64,000 nt of DNA from Haloprofundus halobius (GCF_020097835.1 NZ_CP083667.1:310001-374000), one strand, 5' to 3'; shown: positions 7,757-17,697, counted from the stretch's first letter. The notes: generated by a model not told the origin, from the sequence alone. Translations and numbers: made by a program.

Positions 7757-10453
7757 CTACAGCGTCCGGATGAGGCGATTAACCAGCGTCGTGGCCGTCG
7801 GGTGTTCACCGTAGGCGTCGGTCACGCGGAAGGTACAACAACAGAGCGTCCCGTCACCGTGCTTGCGCGTGAGGAGCGCGCTGCTCCAGTTTGCGATCCA
7901 TCCCTCAATGGAGCCGACGTGGACGTCGTCGGCTGCGGCGTTGAGGTCGATGACCAGGTCGTGGGGGAAGAGATCCTCGAATGACCAGCCAACGCGGGCG
8001 TCCGGACAGAGATCCGCGACGAGGCTGCTGTCCTGGTACAGTAGCGAAGCGACGAGATTCCAACTCTCGCCGGCAGGTAAGTTTCGGTACTCGAAGTAGT
8101 CGTTCGGCGTCATTCGGCCGTCGGGCTTGGGGACGACGACCGCGGAATTTCCCCGCTTGACGAATTCCGAGACGTCGTCGTCGAGATCCGTGACGACGGC
8201 GATGTCGGCGTCGGCTAAATCACAGGTGACAGTGACGTCGTTGGCATCGAGAGAATCCGCGATAGGGGCGGTTGAATACACCGTCTTCCCGCCTGAGTCC
8301 TCTGGAGCGACAACGACTATCCGTACCACATTTGAGACCGTATGATCGGCTGCGTCCAGGGTTGCCTGGACCGAGTAGGGTCCCGTTTCGGTGTCGGCCG
8401 ACGGGACGACGGTCAGCACCGACTCGAACGTCGTCACGCCGAAGCCGTCGATGGAGACCGATCGGCTTCCATCCCCGCCCGCGCCCGTCCAACTGAGGAT
8501 GCCGTCCAGGGCATCGGTCGTGTCGTTGACGACGTGGACGTCGACGGACACCGCCTCGCCCGGCGCGACCACGTGTCGCTCGGGCTCGATGGCGACCAAC
8601 ACCTCATCGTTGACGGTCGCGAAGTCACTAGCCAAGGACTTGGGGTCGCGGAGATAGTCGAGAACTCCGTTGAATTCCCACTCGATGTCGGAGAACTCGG
8701 TGAGGACGTAACCGGCGATCCCCTCGTGTGTGCGCATCTCCTCGACGATTCCCTTCAGAGAGTCCGACTCGCGTGCCTGCCACACTTCGGCGAGGTCCGC
8801 ATAGCCGTCGAAGACGTCGGGCAGGTTCGTGCTTTCGTAGCGTTCGTCGACCCTCTCGGGGCGCTTGAGCGGGTCGTCGAGGAAATCGTGAGAAAACCAT
8901 GTCGGGTCGCCGCCGTAGTGGTCGCGGAGTTTCGACAAGTCGGGGAATCCCCAGGTGCCAAACTCCGAGATCATGATCGGCGCGTCATCGGCAGGCGTGT
9001 TCTCGACAGCGTAGTTGTCGCCAGGATTCGCGACGATGTCGTTGAGGTCGTCTTTCCACGCCGCGTGGCGATCAGGGCTCACGAAGTATTCGTGGTAGTC
9101 GTTGAGATCGGTGGTGACGTGAGCCCAGCCGGAGTTGTCGCAGACCAGCCTGGTGGGGTCGAGTTCCTTCGTTTCGCGAAATAGCTCGGTGAGGTAGGCC
9201 TGTTTCTCCTCGTCGTTCCACAGACGTCCCTTGTGGTCGGAGTAGTCGACCTGGTCGAGGCCTATCCCCCACTCTTCGTTGTAGAGGCTCCAGATGACGA
9301 CGCTCGGACTATTGTAGTCCCGGTCGATCAACCCCCGGATCTGTTTCCGGACTTCCTCTTTCGAACGGTCCGTGTACAGGTCCGGGTTGGCCGGCTCCTC
9401 CCAGACGAGGATACCGAGGCGGTCGGCCGCCTCGACGAAGTCGGGGTGGGCTGGTTTGATGTGCTTACGAAGTAGATTGAATCCGAGTTCCTTCGCCTTT
9501 TGTATCTCGTATTCGAAGAGGTCGTCGTCGAACGGGCGATATAGGGTGTCCGGGTAGTAAGCTTGATCGAGTGCGCCGCGCACGTACAGGGGGTCTCCAT
9601 TGAGGTACAGGCGGCCGCTATCGACGCTGACGCTACGCATCCCGAAGTAGTCCTCGTGGATGTCGACGATACCGCCGCCGTCGCTCCGCAGTTCGACTAC
9701 TAGGTCGTATAGTGCGGGGTCGTCGGGAGTCCAGTAGTCGGGGTCGTCGAGGGTAACAGTACACTCGCCGTCGTTGCCCGCGATGTCGCACGTTGCGTTC
9801 GCCACGTCGTCGCCGTCCCGTCGAACCGTCACGACCGCCTCGACGTCGTCGGTCGGATCGTCGACCGTGATGTCGACAACGACGCTGTCGTCGTCGAGAT
9901 CTGGTCTTGCCTTCACGTCGGCGACGAACGTCGCCGGCCGGGATTCGAGGGTGACGGATTGCCAGATACCGCTCGATCGAGTGTACCAGGGCCTCCCCTG
10001 TTTACCGTGCGGGATTTCACTGAGATCTTCGGGATCGGTCACGGCAACGGCGACGGTGTTCTCCCCCGGCGTCATCGCATCGGTGACCTCTACCTCGAAT
10101 GGGAGGTACCCATCCCGGTTTGTCCCGACTCGTTCGCCGTCGACGTAGACGACGGCCTCGTAGTCGACGGCCCCGAACCGAAGGAAGGTGCGCTCTCCGG
10201 TGCCGTCGTACTCGACGGTCGTCCGGTACCACGCCGTCCCGGTGTACTCGCGATAGGTCCTCTCCTCTTGCCAGGCGTGGGGGACGGACACCACCTCGGC
10301 ATCGGCCGGCCAGTCCGTGTCCGGATCCTGGAGACCGCGTTCGTCGCCGTCGCCGTCGGGGTCCGTCACGAACGTCCACTCGCCGTCAAGCCGGGCTGTC
10401 ACCCTCGGCTGCTCGTCGAACTGGGGCATGGTTTCCCGTACGTTCTCGGGCAT
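7757..10453 (-). CDS. GH2 glycosidase (beta-galactosidase/glucuronidase-like)
   Basis: About 898 residues with GH2 architecture: jelly-roll sugar-binding domain (about 20-185), immunoglobulin-like domain (about 190-290), TIM barrel (about 290-590), and a C-terminal beta-rich tail. Catalytic residues are visible: acid/base E393 in SLYNEEWGIG and nucleophile E497 in MISEFGTWGF. No export signal, so it cleaves imported glycosides. Substrate (beta-galactoside, glucuronide, mannoside or arabinopyranoside) cannot be fixed. The frame extends further upstream; I use the ATG at 10453 (MPENVRET), with 10429 (MPQFDEQPR) equally possible. Confidence 0.85.
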   Translation of the reverse strand: MPENVRETMPQFDEQPRVTARLDGEWTFVTDPDGDGDERGLQDPDTDWPADAEVVSVPHAWQEERTYREYTGTAWYRTTVEYDGTGERTFLRFGAVDYEAVVYVDGERVGTNRDGYLPFEVEVTDAMTPGENTVAVAVTDPEDLSEIPHGKQGRPWYTRSSGIWQSVTLESRPATFVADVKARPDLDDDSVVVDITVDDPTDDVEAVVTVRRDGDDVANATCDIAGNDGECTVTLDDPDYWTPDDPALYDLVVELRSDGGGIVDIHEDYFGMRSVSVDSGRLYLNGDPLYVRGALDQAYYPDTLYRPFDDDLFEYEIQKAKELGFNLLRKHIKPAHPDFVEAADRLGILVWEEPANPDLYTDRSKEEVRKQIRGLIDRDYNSPSVVIWSLYNEEWGIGLDQVDYSDHKGRLWNDEEKQAYLTELFRETKELDPTRLVCDNSGWAHVTTDLNDYHEYFVSPDRHAAWKDDLNDIVANPGDNYAVENTPADDAPIMISEFGTWGFPDLSKLRDHYGGDPTWFSHDFLDDPLKRPERVDERYESTNLPDVFDGYADLAEVWQARESDSLKGIVEEMRTHEGIAGYVLTEFSDIEWEFNGVLDYLRDPKSLASDFATVNDEVLVAIEPERHVVAPGEAVSVDVHVVNDTTDALDGILSWTGAGGDGSRSVSIDGFGVTTFESVLTVVPSADTETGPYSVQATLDAADHTVSNVVRIVVVAPEDSGGKTVYSTAPIADSLDANDVTVTCDLADADIAVVTDLDDDVSEFVKRGNSAVVVPKPDGRMTPNDYFEYRNLPAGESWNLVASLLYQDSSLVADLCPDARVGWSFEDLFPHDLVIDLNAAADDVHVGSIEGWIANWSSALLTRKHGDGTLCCCTFRVTDAYGEHPTATTLVNRLIRTL

Positions 10454-10532
10454 CCCTGAAAATATCATCGCTACCGTCGCGGGTGCACTTGGTAGAACGG
10501 AACCGATGAGATCGTCGCTACCAGGTATCGTA

Positions 10533-10716
10533 TTATCCGCTGACAATGAGAAACTGTCCGCCATCGACCCAGAGTTCGTGTCCGTTGGCGTCGTCGCTGG
10601 CGGATGACGACGGTCGCCCCGTTGTCCGCGATCTTTCCGGCGAGCGCCTTCCCGTTATCGCCTCGGGTACCTGTCACGAGTGCGAGGGGGTCGGATACGT
10701 CGATGTCACGCGCCAT
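10533..10716 (-). pseudogene. Internally deleted SDR dehydrogenase remnant
   Basis: The first part reads MARDIDVSDPLALVTGTRGD followed by NGKALAGKIADNGATVVI, the beta1-alphaA NAD-binding start of a short-chain dehydrogenase. In the +1 frame directly after, ANGHELWVDGGQFLIVSG-stop is a typical SDR C-terminus. About 200 residues between the two ends are missing and the frame shifts at the junction. It lies just upstream of GH2, so GH2 may have lost an operon partner. Confidence 0.75.
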
Positions 10717-10834
10717 CCGTCTGTCGAGTTAGTTAATTCGACCTGCCGGCCGCAACTGTGGCGCCGGGAACGGTCGAATGTCGACGGAAAAGTGGACGTC
10801 GATTCGTGCGAAAGAGGATCGGGTGTCGGTCGGG

Positions 10835-12328
10835 TTACTGGATCGAGATGCCGGCGACCGTTGACGGCTGCAGTTCCGCGGTTAGGACGCCGTCCTCGAC
10901 GCTGACGTCGAGGTCGGCGGCGGCGAACTCGTCAGCGTTGTCGGCGTCGACGATGAGGTCGGGTTCCTGATTCTCGAACAGCACCTTCGCGTCCACGTCG
11001 GCCGCATCGTCGCCCCCGACGTTGATTTCGACGGTGTGCGTACCGCGGGTGTCCAGGTTCGTCACGGTGACGTACGTCTCGCCGTCGTCGCTGACGGAGG
11101 CCGAGGCGCCAACGAGCGGCAGTTCGTCGTCGCCGACGTTGCGGGTGGGCGCCTCGACTGACGTCTGGACGGCCTCGTTGCCCTTGTGGGGCGCGTAAAG
11201 GTCGAAGACGTGGTAGGTCGGGCGCGCCCACGCCTCGTCGCCCTCCGTCTCAACCAGACATTGGAGGACGTTGACCGTCTGGGCGATGTTGGACATCGTC
11301 ATCACGTCGGCATGGTGGTTGAAGACGTCGAGGACGGCCGCGGCCGACAGAGCGTCGACGACGGTCCCCGGCTGTTCGAGCCCGCTCTCGGCGACGGCCT
11401 CGGTGTGCCAGGCGCCCCACTCGTCGATGATGACGCCGATGTCGCGGGTGGTGGCGAAGGCGTCGATGGTCGCTGCGATGCGCTCGATGTGCTCGTCCAT
11501 CTCGAGGGCCTCGACGAGGAACTGGTCGTAGTCGTCCTCGTCGGCCTCCGCGACGGACATCGTTCGGCCGTAGTAGTGGTGCAGCGTGAGGTGGTCGAGG
11601 GGGAACTCGACGCCCCAGCTCGACTTGCCGACCTCCTCCATGAAGCGGTGGTTCCACTCGTGGTCCTCAAATCCGCACGCGATCAGTTCGAGATCGTCGT
11701 CGACCATGAGGTTGTCCATGGATCCGACGTAGGTTGCGAACCGACGGTACTCGCGGGCGTACTGCTCGGGCGACATCCGGCCGCCACAGCCCCAGTTCTC
11801 GTTCCCGATGCCCCAGTAGGGGACTTCGTAGGGTTCGTCGCGTCCGTTTTCGCGGCGGCGATTCGCGAGTTCGGTGTCGCCGCCGTAGCAGGCGTACTCG
11901 ACCCAGTCGGCCGCCTCCTGCGGGTCGCCGGAGCCGACGTTGGTCGCCAGGTACGGCTGCGTCCCCACGCGTTCACAGAACTCCAGGAACTCGTCGGTCC
12001 CAAACGTGTTGGGCTCTTCAGGTACCTCCGAGCGGTCCTGTGACCAGAAGAGATTGCGGCGGCGTGGACGGTCCTCGCGGGGACCGACGCCGTCCTCCCA
12101 GTGGTAGTCGTCGGCGAAACAGCCGCCGGGCCAGCGCAGCACCGGCATCTCCAGGTCCGAGAGCAGTGTCATGACGTCCTCGCGGAACCCGTCACCGTCC
12201 GCGGACTGGCTGTGCCAGATGCCGTCGTAGATGCACCGTCCGAGATGTTCGGAGAAGTGGCCATGCAGTTCGGGTTCGATGCGGTCGATACTAGCCTCTG
12301 TGTGGACAGTAACGCTCGCGTCTGTCAT
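10835..12328 (-). CDS. GH51 alpha-L-arabinofuranosidase
   Basis: A 497-residue GH51 enzyme that removes alpha-L-arabinofuranosyl residues with retention. Acid/base E177 lies in YWGIGNENWG and nucleophile E303 in IIDEWGAW; WPGGCFADDYHW, typical of the family, is at 66-77. TIM barrel plus C-terminal beta-sandwich, normal length. No signal peptide, so cytoplasmic. The long upstream extension of the frame is not used: a TATA-like box (TTTTATA) sits about 25-30 nt before the ATG at 12328. It follows a sugar ABC operon on the same strand, which probably imports its substrates. Confidence 0.93.
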   Translation of the reverse strand: MTDASVTVHTEASIDRIEPELHGHFSEHLGRCIYDGIWHSQSADGDGFREDVMTLLSDLEMPVLRWPGGCFADDYHWEDGVGPREDRPRRRNLFWSQDRSEVPEEPNTFGTDEFLEFCERVGTQPYLATNVGSGDPQEAADWVEYACYGGDTELANRRRENGRDEPYEVPYWGIGNENWGCGGRMSPEQYAREYRRFATYVGSMDNLMVDDDLELIACGFEDHEWNHRFMEEVGKSSWGVEFPLDHLTLHHYYGRTMSVAEADEDDYDQFLVEALEMDEHIERIAATIDAFATTRDIGVIIDEWGAWHTEAVAESGLEQPGTVVDALSAAAVLDVFNHHADVMTMSNIAQTVNVLQCLVETEGDEAWARPTYHVFDLYAPHKGNEAVQTSVEAPTRNVGDDELPLVGASASVSDDGETYVTVTNLDTRGTHTVEINVGGDDAADVDAKVLFENQEPDLIVDADNADEFAAADLDVSVEDGVLTAELQPSTVAGISIQ

Positions 12329-12349
12329 ACGGGTAGAACTGATCCAGGC

Positions 12350-12359
12350 AGAGTATAAA
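12350..12359 (-). promoter_or_regulatory. TATA-like box of the GH51 gene
   Basis: On the minus strand the sequence is ATTTTATACT, centred about 27 nt before the ATG at 12328. This matches archaeal TATA placement for a leaderless mRNA, so GH51 can be transcribed separately from the transporter upstream. Confidence 0.5.
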
Positions 12360-12437
12360 ATGACCGGTTGCGGCGGTTGGCGGCAGGTGATCCGGCGTAG
12401 GCAGTCCGGCGACGGGTGGTCCGGCGAGTGAGACCAG

Positions 12438-13106
12438 TCAGTTCGCGCCCCGGGTGCCGTCGGCTGACGCGTAGATCGACTGGTCCTGCTCGGTTGCCTG
12501 CTCGTGCTCGGGCGGTTCAAGGAGGACGTGAACGTGGAACGCGGCGGCGAATCCGGCGAAGACGAGCGCGAACGCGATGGTCAGCAGGCCAGCGACGAGG
12601 AAGGCGACGACCGTCGCCATCGCGAGCGTGACGGCGCCGACGGCGTTCGCGCTCGTCCAGCGAAACCCGGCCCGGACGGACGATTCGAGGTCACCGCCCG
12701 TGGCCAGACCGACGAACGTCGGTACGAGGACGAGCGCCGTGTACGCGGCGGCGTAGGCCGATCCGACCGAGAGGACGAGCAAGAACGTCGACGGACTCGC
12801 GAAGTACTCTAGTGCGTACAGCACGGAGACGACCGCGAGGACGAGCGGGACGCCGGAGAGCAGCGCCGCCGAGACACCGTGGCGCTTCAGGACTGAGACG
12901 ACTCGCTCCCGGTCGAAGGCGTACGTCTCCCGGAGTGAGGCGACTGCGGCGTAGGCTCCGAGCGTCGCCGGTCCGACCGTGATCAGCGGGAGCGAGCAGA
13001 CGAACCAGATGACACTCAGCAGGACCATTCGCGGACCGTACTCGTAGAAGAACCGCATCGCAGCGATGAACGATCGATAGACCGATTTCGAGTCCGCGTT
13101 CCTCAT
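12438..13106 (-). CDS. DUF624/YesL-like membrane protein of a sugar ABC locus
   Basis: A 222-residue integral membrane protein with about five hydrophobic segments (roughly 27-50, 78-97, 105-128, 149-165, 166-192). The opening (MRFFYEYGPRMVLLSVIWFV) resembles DUF624/YesL proteins, which often sit beside CUT1 sugar transporter genes; their role is unsettled. It begins 28 bp after the downstream permease and is probably its operon partner. Family assignment rests on layout and context more than on strong motifs. Confidence 0.75.
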   Translation of the reverse strand: MRNADSKSVYRSFIAAMRFFYEYGPRMVLLSVIWFVCSLPLITVGPATLGAYAAVASLRETYAFDRERVVSVLKRHGVSAALLSGVPLVLAVVSVLYALEYFASPSTFLLVLSVGSAYAAAYTALVLVPTFVGLATGGDLESSVRAGFRWTSANAVGAVTLAMATVVAFLVAGLLTIAFALVFAGFAAAFHVHVLLEPPEHEQATEQDQSIYASADGTRGAN

Positions 13107-13134
13107 GACGCTGAACGATGGGACGGGGCGTTAA

Positions 13135-14001
13135 CTAGGTTACCCCTTGCATCTCGACGGCGGACATGAGCTGATCCTGTAACAACAGGAACAGGATGAA
13201 CAGCGGTCCGGACGCGATCAGCGCCGACGCCATCGTCACCGCCGGCTGGTAGGTGAAGTTGTCCCGGAGCACGACGATCCCGATGGGCAGCGTGTAGGCT
13301 GCCTCGCTCTGGAGCACGATCAGCGGCCAGAGGAACTGGTTCCAGCTCCAGACGAAGATGAACAGCGCGAGCGCCGTCAGGATCGACTTCGAGAGCGGCA
13401 GGATCAGGTGAGTGTAGATCCGCAGGTTCGAGAAGCCGTCGAGCTGTGCGGCCTCCTGGAGTTCGTAGGGCAGGTCCCGGAAGAACTGGGCCAGGAGGAA
13501 CACGCCGAGCGGACCCGCCACGAACGGCAGGATCACGGCGGCGTAGTTGTTCAACAGCCCGAGATCCGAGATGAGGATGTACAGCGGGATGATGTTGACG
13601 AAGCCCGGGACCATGAAGCTCGCGATGATCAGGGCCAGGACGTAACGCTGTCCGGGCCAGTCGAGCCTGGTCAGGGCGAAGGCGATCATCGAGTCGACGA
13701 GCAACACGAGCAGCGTCGTCACCGACGCGATGATGAGCGTGTTGATCGCCCACTGCGCGATCAGTGACTGGGTCAACAGGTCCGTGAACGCGGTGAACGT
13801 AATCGGGTCCGGGATCCAGTGCATCCCCTCGGCGACAGCCTGCTGCTGGGTCTGCAAGGACGTCGTGATCATGTACAGGTACGGCACCACGAACAGCAGC
13901 GCCGCGCCGTACATGACGACGTGGACGCCGACGTTCCGCAGGGAGACGTCGCCGACCGTGAACGATTCGAACCGATTTTCCGTGGCTGATGAGTCACTCA
14001 T
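13135..14001 (-). CDS. CUT1 sugar ABC transporter permease (MalG type)
   Basis: A 288-residue permease with six hydrophobic helices and the cytoplasmic EAA loop that contacts the ATPase (ELQEAAQLDGFSNLRIYTHL). It ends in the short tail usual for MalG-type subunits. The start overlaps the end of the preceding permease gene by 8 bp, indicating translational coupling. With the neighbouring permease, binding protein and divergent ATPase it forms a complete importer for di- or oligosaccharides, plausibly arabinose-containing given adjacent GH51, GH2 and GH127. Confidence 0.92.
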   Translation of the reverse strand: MSDSSATENRFESFTVGDVSLRNVGVHVVMYGAALLFVVPYLYMITTSLQTQQQAVAEGMHWIPDPITFTAFTDLLTQSLIAQWAINTLIIASVTTLLVLLVDSMIAFALTRLDWPGQRYVLALIIASFMVPGFVNIIPLYILISDLGLLNNYAAVILPFVAGPLGVFLLAQFFRDLPYELQEAAQLDGFSNLRIYTHLILPLSKSILTALALFIFVWSWNQFLWPLIVLQSEAAYTLPIGIVVLRDNFTYQPAVTMASALIASGPLFILFLLLQDQLMSAVEMQGVT

Positions 14002-14917
14002 TGTCGCCTCCGAGGAGGTAGTAGTTTGCGATGGACACCATCACGAGGATGCCCGTCAGGACGTACCCGATGGCGGCGGCGTAGCCGAAGTTCCGCTGGG
14101 CGAACGCCGCCTCGTAGAGGTACATGACGAGCGTCTCCGTCGTACTGCCCGGACCGCCCGAGGTCATTACGTACGGCTGTCCGTACACCTGGAACGCCCA
14201 GATGATGTTGATGATGACGACGAAGAAGATGGCGTGTCTGATCTGGGGAACGGTGACGTCCCTGAACTGTCGCCAGGTTCCCGCGCCGTCGAGTTTGGCC
14301 GCCTCGTAGAGGTAGTCCGGGACGCTCTGGCGGGCAGACAGCAGGATGACGAAGCTGAACCCGACGAGCCACCAGACGGTCGTCATCGCGATGGCGGGCA
14401 TCGCAGTGAGCCGAGTCTGGAGCCACTGGGGCGGGTTCGCCATGACCATCCCGAGGTAGTGGTTGATCAGCCCGTACTGGGTCGAGTACAGGTCGACCCA
14501 GACCACCGCCGTCACGGAGACGGTCAGGATGTACGGGCTGAAGAAGATGGCCCGGAGCAGGCCCTTCCCCTTGATGTCGCGGTTGACGCCGAGCGCAAGG
14601 CCCAGCGCGACCACGACGATAGAGGGGACGGTGAGCAACGCGAAGTACCCGGTGTTCCCCAGGGCGTTCCAGAAGTCCGAATCGTTCAGGAGCTGCTGGT
14701 AGTTCTCGAGGCCGATGAACACCGACTGGGTCGGGTCGATGGCGTTCCAGTCGAACAGGCTCATGTACCCGCCCATCACCAGCGGGTACAGGAGAAACAC
14801 GCCGAAGATGACGAGATAGGGGAGCGAGAAGAGGATGCCCTCGATCAGCTCCTTGCGTGAGCGACTGTCGGAACTGATCACCCCCTTGATCCCGTCGAAT
14901 CGATCAGTGACAGACAT
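13994..14917 (-). CDS. CUT1 sugar ABC transporter permease (MalF type)
   Basis: A 307-residue permease with six hydrophobic helices and EAA loop (YLYEAAKLDGAGTWRQFRDV). The N-terminus (KELIEGILFSLPYLVIFGVF) is typical of the UgpA/MalF group. It follows the binding-protein gene by about 20 bp and overlaps the next permease by 8 bp, so the three genes are one transcription unit. Confidence 0.92.
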   Translation of the reverse strand: MSVTDRFDGIKGVISSDSRSRKELIEGILFSLPYLVIFGVFLLYPLVMGGYMSLFDWNAIDPTQSVFIGLENYQQLLNDSDFWNALGNTGYFALLTVPSIVVVALGLALGVNRDIKGKGLLRAIFFSPYILTVSVTAVVWVDLYSTQYGLINHYLGMVMANPPQWLQTRLTAMPAIAMTTVWWLVGFSFVILLSARQSVPDYLYEAAKLDGAGTWRQFRDVTVPQIRHAIFFVVIINIIWAFQVYGQPYVMTSGGPGSTTETLVMYLYEAAFAQRNFGYAAAIGYVLTGILVMVSIANYYLLGGDNE

Positions 14918-14938
14918 TGTTGGCTTGGACTGGTGTGA

Positions 14939-16303
14939 TCACGACAGCTGGTCGTTCCACGTCTCGACGCCCTGCTGGAGTGCTTCCTCGGGCGCAGTAC
15001 TCCGGGAGTAGGCGTCGGTGAACCACGTCCAGTTACTCTGGGCGAACATGTCCGCATTCGGAAGCTGGGGCCAGTAGGCGAGCTGGTCGTCCTCCGCCAT
15101 CTCCATGAATTTCTTGAGCGTCTTGTCCCAGATGTCGGCCTCCTGTAGTTCGTCACCGTTGAGAATCGGGTTATACGCCGGCAGGTGACCCGCCTCCGCG
15201 CCCCACTCGGGGTTCTCCTGGGCGATCCACTCCGCGGCCTCGACGGAGGCCTGGATACGCTCTTCGCTAGCACTCTCCTGATTCGGAAAGATGATCGTGT
15301 GGCTGTCGGCCGTCGTCACCAGTTGCTCCGCGTTCGGGACCCAGTGGGGCTTCTGGAAGCCCCACTCGTAGTCCTGGTCGTCCAAGACGGTGACGAACCA
15401 GGTGCCGTTGACCGTCATCGCGATGTTCCCGTTCCGGAAGCCCTGCTCGACCCGGTCGTCGGAGGTGTCGGGCTCGTCCCATTCGCGCTCGCCGGAGATG
15501 CTGACGATGTACTCGAGCGCCTCGAGTCCCACGTCGTCCCCGAAGGTAGCTTCGGTGTAGTCGTCGTTGAACATGCTCCCGCCCATCTGGTTGAGCGCCA
15601 TGAAGTACTGGCGGAAACCGCCGCCATTGCCCCAGTACGGGTCGGGGCTGAACGGCTTGGCGTCGGTGTTCTCGAGGATCGCGTTGCAGGCCTCCTCGAA
15701 CTCGCTGAAGTTCTCGAACGGGGGCTCGACGCCGGCCTCGTTCAGGATGTCCATGTTGTAGTACAGCCCGAGCGGGTGTGAGTCAATCGGGATTGCGTAC
15801 TGACTACCCTCGAGCATGCACGAATCGAGGATCGACTGGACGTAGTCGTCCGTCGTGACGTAGTCGTCGATGGTGGTCAGCGTATCCTGAAAGCGGCGCA
15901 GGTACGTCGCGTGCGAGATGGCCATGTCCGGCGCCTCGCCGCCCGTCATGGATGTAAACAGCCGGTCGTAGTGGTCGTCCCACGGGGTTCGCTGCCGATT
16001 GATCGTGATCTCGTCGCCGAGAGGCTGTTCGTCGTTGAAGCGGTCGATTATCGCCTTCATGACCTCCCCGTCGCCTCCCCCGAACAGGGTCCAGTACGAC
16101 AGCTCCATGTCGCCGCCGCCGTTGCCACCACTGCCGCCGCTGCCACTACCGCCGCCGAGGCCGAAACAGCCGGCGAGACCGGTGAGACCGGCGATACCAG
16201 TCGCACCCGCCGCCTGTAGGAATCGACGACGGCTACGGCTCTCTTTAGTCGTTCGCCGGTTCGACTCACGATTAGGTCCACTGTCATTGCTACTAGTTGG
16301 CAT
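14939..16303 (-). CDS. CUT1 sugar-binding lipoprotein, Tat-exported
   Basis: A 454-residue extracellular solute-binding protein (family 1). A Tat motif (SRRRFLQAAGATG) precedes a lipobox-like LTGLAGC and a glycine/serine-rich linker, so it is a Tat-exported, membrane-anchored lipoprotein, the usual haloarchaeal form. I chose the ATG at 16303: the region before it has a TATA-like CTTTATTAAC about 25 nt upstream, and the extra upstream residues do not look like protein. First gene of the importer operon (binding protein, two permeases, DUF624-like protein). Its promoter resembles that of the other binding-protein gene (start 47621): AGCAAC, then an AT-rich box. Confidence 0.92.
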   Translation of the reverse strand: MPTSSNDSGPNRESNRRTTKESRSRRRFLQAAGATGIAGLTGLAGCFGLGGGSGSGGSGGNGGGDMELSYWTLFGGGDGEVMKAIIDRFNDEQPLGDEITINRQRTPWDDHYDRLFTSMTGGEAPDMAISHATYLRRFQDTLTTIDDYVTTDDYVQSILDSCMLEGSQYAIPIDSHPLGLYYNMDILNEAGVEPPFENFSEFEEACNAILENTDAKPFSPDPYWGNGGGFRQYFMALNQMGGSMFNDDYTEATFGDDVGLEALEYIVSISGEREWDEPDTSDDRVEQGFRNGNIAMTVNGTWFVTVLDDQDYEWGFQKPHWVPNAEQLVTTADSHTIIFPNQESASEERIQASVEAAEWIAQENPEWGAEAGHLPAYNPILNGDELQEADIWDKTLKKFMEMAEDDQLAYWPQLPNADMFAQSNWTWFTDAYSRSTAPEEALQQGVETWNDQLS

Positions 16304-16530
16304 CACTACCGGGTTATCCCTAATGTTAATAAAGGTTGCTGTCATTGTGACATGGAAACTTAGAAAATGCATAAAATTAACTGGTATCATATCGCAACTG
16401 ATGTATATGCCTCTGGATCCTGTCGGACCGTTCCCTGCATACGCCTCTCGAGCGATGGCGGAGTGGCGCGGATTAAGATTTACTACTTATAACCTGTGGC
16501 CCCGGCGATTCGTTCCCAAACACGAAAACG

Positions 16531-16538
16531 TTTTTAAA
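16531..16538 (+). promoter_or_regulatory. TATA-like box of the sugar ABC ATPase gene
   Basis: TTTTTAAA lies 23-30 nt before the ATG at 16561, the spacing expected when transcription starts at or near the start codon. The binding-protein operon is transcribed in the opposite direction from about 230 bp away. Confidence 0.5.
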
Positions 16539-16560
16539 TCACCTCGGCAATAGTTGAGGT

Positions 16561-17697
16561 ATGAGTAAGGTTACCATCGAGAGCGTGTCAAAGATTTACG
16601 ACGACGGCGGCAACGACATTCTCGCCGTCGACGATATCGATCTGGATATCCAGGACGGCGAGTTCATGACCATCGTCGGTCCCTCGGGCTCGGGGAAGTC
16701 GACGTTGCTGCGAATGATCGCCGGGTTGGAGAGCATCACCGACGGGACGATCAGCATCGGTGACCGCGTGGTCAACGACGTCAGCCCGCAGGACCGCGGA
16801 ACGGCGATGGTGTTCCAGAACTACGCGCTGTACCCCCACATGACCGCCCGGAAGAACATGGCCTACGGGCTGAAATTGACGACGGACCTGGGGAAAGCCG
16901 AGATCAACGAGCGCGTCGAGGAGGCCGCCGACATGATGGGCATCTCCGAACAGCTCGACAAGAAACCCGGCAGCCTCTCCGGCGGCCAGCAACAGCGCGT
17001 AGCGACCGGGCGCGCCATCGTGCGCGACCCCGAGGTGTTCCTGATGGACGAGCCGCTCAGCAACCTTGACGCGAAACTTCGGATGCACATGCGGACGGAG
17101 ATTCAGCGCATCCACGAGGACTTGGAAACGACGATTATCTACGTCACCCACGACCAGGAGGAGGCGATGACGATGTCCGACCGCGTTGCTATCTTCGACA
17201 TGGGCGAGATCCAACAGGTGGGAACTCCCGACGAGATCTACAACCACCCGGCCAACCTCTTCGTCGCCGACTTCATCGGTAGTCCGTCGATGAACACCTT
17301 CAACGTCTTGTTCGACGGGTCGACGCTCGTCGGCCCTGACTTCGAGTACGAACTCTCCTCGGAGATCGCCAATCGCGTCCGCCAGTACGTCGACGACGGT
17401 GACGAACTCGTGATGGGTATCCGTCCCGAGGACATCTACTTGGCCGACGGCAGCGGTCCCAACGACATCAGCGCGTACCTCGACGTCCTCGAACCCGTCG
17501 GCTCCGACAACTACCTCTACTTCCAGGTCGGGGACGACGAGTGTCGCGTCCGCGTCCCCGGCGACGTCAAGCCCGAGGAGAACAAGGAGGTGTTCATCAC
17601 GTTCGACGAGGAGAACCTCCACCTCTTCCACCCCGAGGATGGGACGAACATCCTCACCGAAACCCAGCGCACCGCCCAGCCGGTCGCCGACGACTGA
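16561..17697 (+). CDS. MalK-type sugar ABC transporter ATPase
   Basis: A 378-residue CUT1 ATPase. Walker A GPSGSGKST (about 41-49), Q-loop VFQNYALYPHMT, signature LSGGQQQR, Walker B VFLMDEPLSNLDAK, switch His in YVTHDQEEAMTMSDR, and a C-terminal OB-like regulatory domain (about 235-378). It powers the permease pair encoded on the opposite strand and may be shared by other importers. A decayed copy of its C-terminus lies at 3204-3384. Confidence 0.94.
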   Translation: MSKVTIESVSKIYDDGGNDILAVDDIDLDIQDGEFMTIVGPSGSGKSTLLRMIAGLESITDGTISIGDRVVNDVSPQDRGTAMVFQNYALYPHMTARKNMAYGLKLTTDLGKAEINERVEEAADMMGISEQLDKKPGSLSGGQQQRVATGRAIVRDPEVFLMDEPLSNLDAKLRMHMRTEIQRIHEDLETTIIYVTHDQEEAMTMSDRVAIFDMGEIQQVGTPDEIYNHPANLFVADFIGSPSMNTFNVLFDGSTLVGPDFEYELSSEIANRVRQYVDDGDELVMGIRPEDIYLADGSGPNDISAYLDVLEPVGSDNYLYFQVGDDECRVRVPGDVKPEENKEVFITFDEENLHLFHPEDGTNILTETQRTAQPVADD

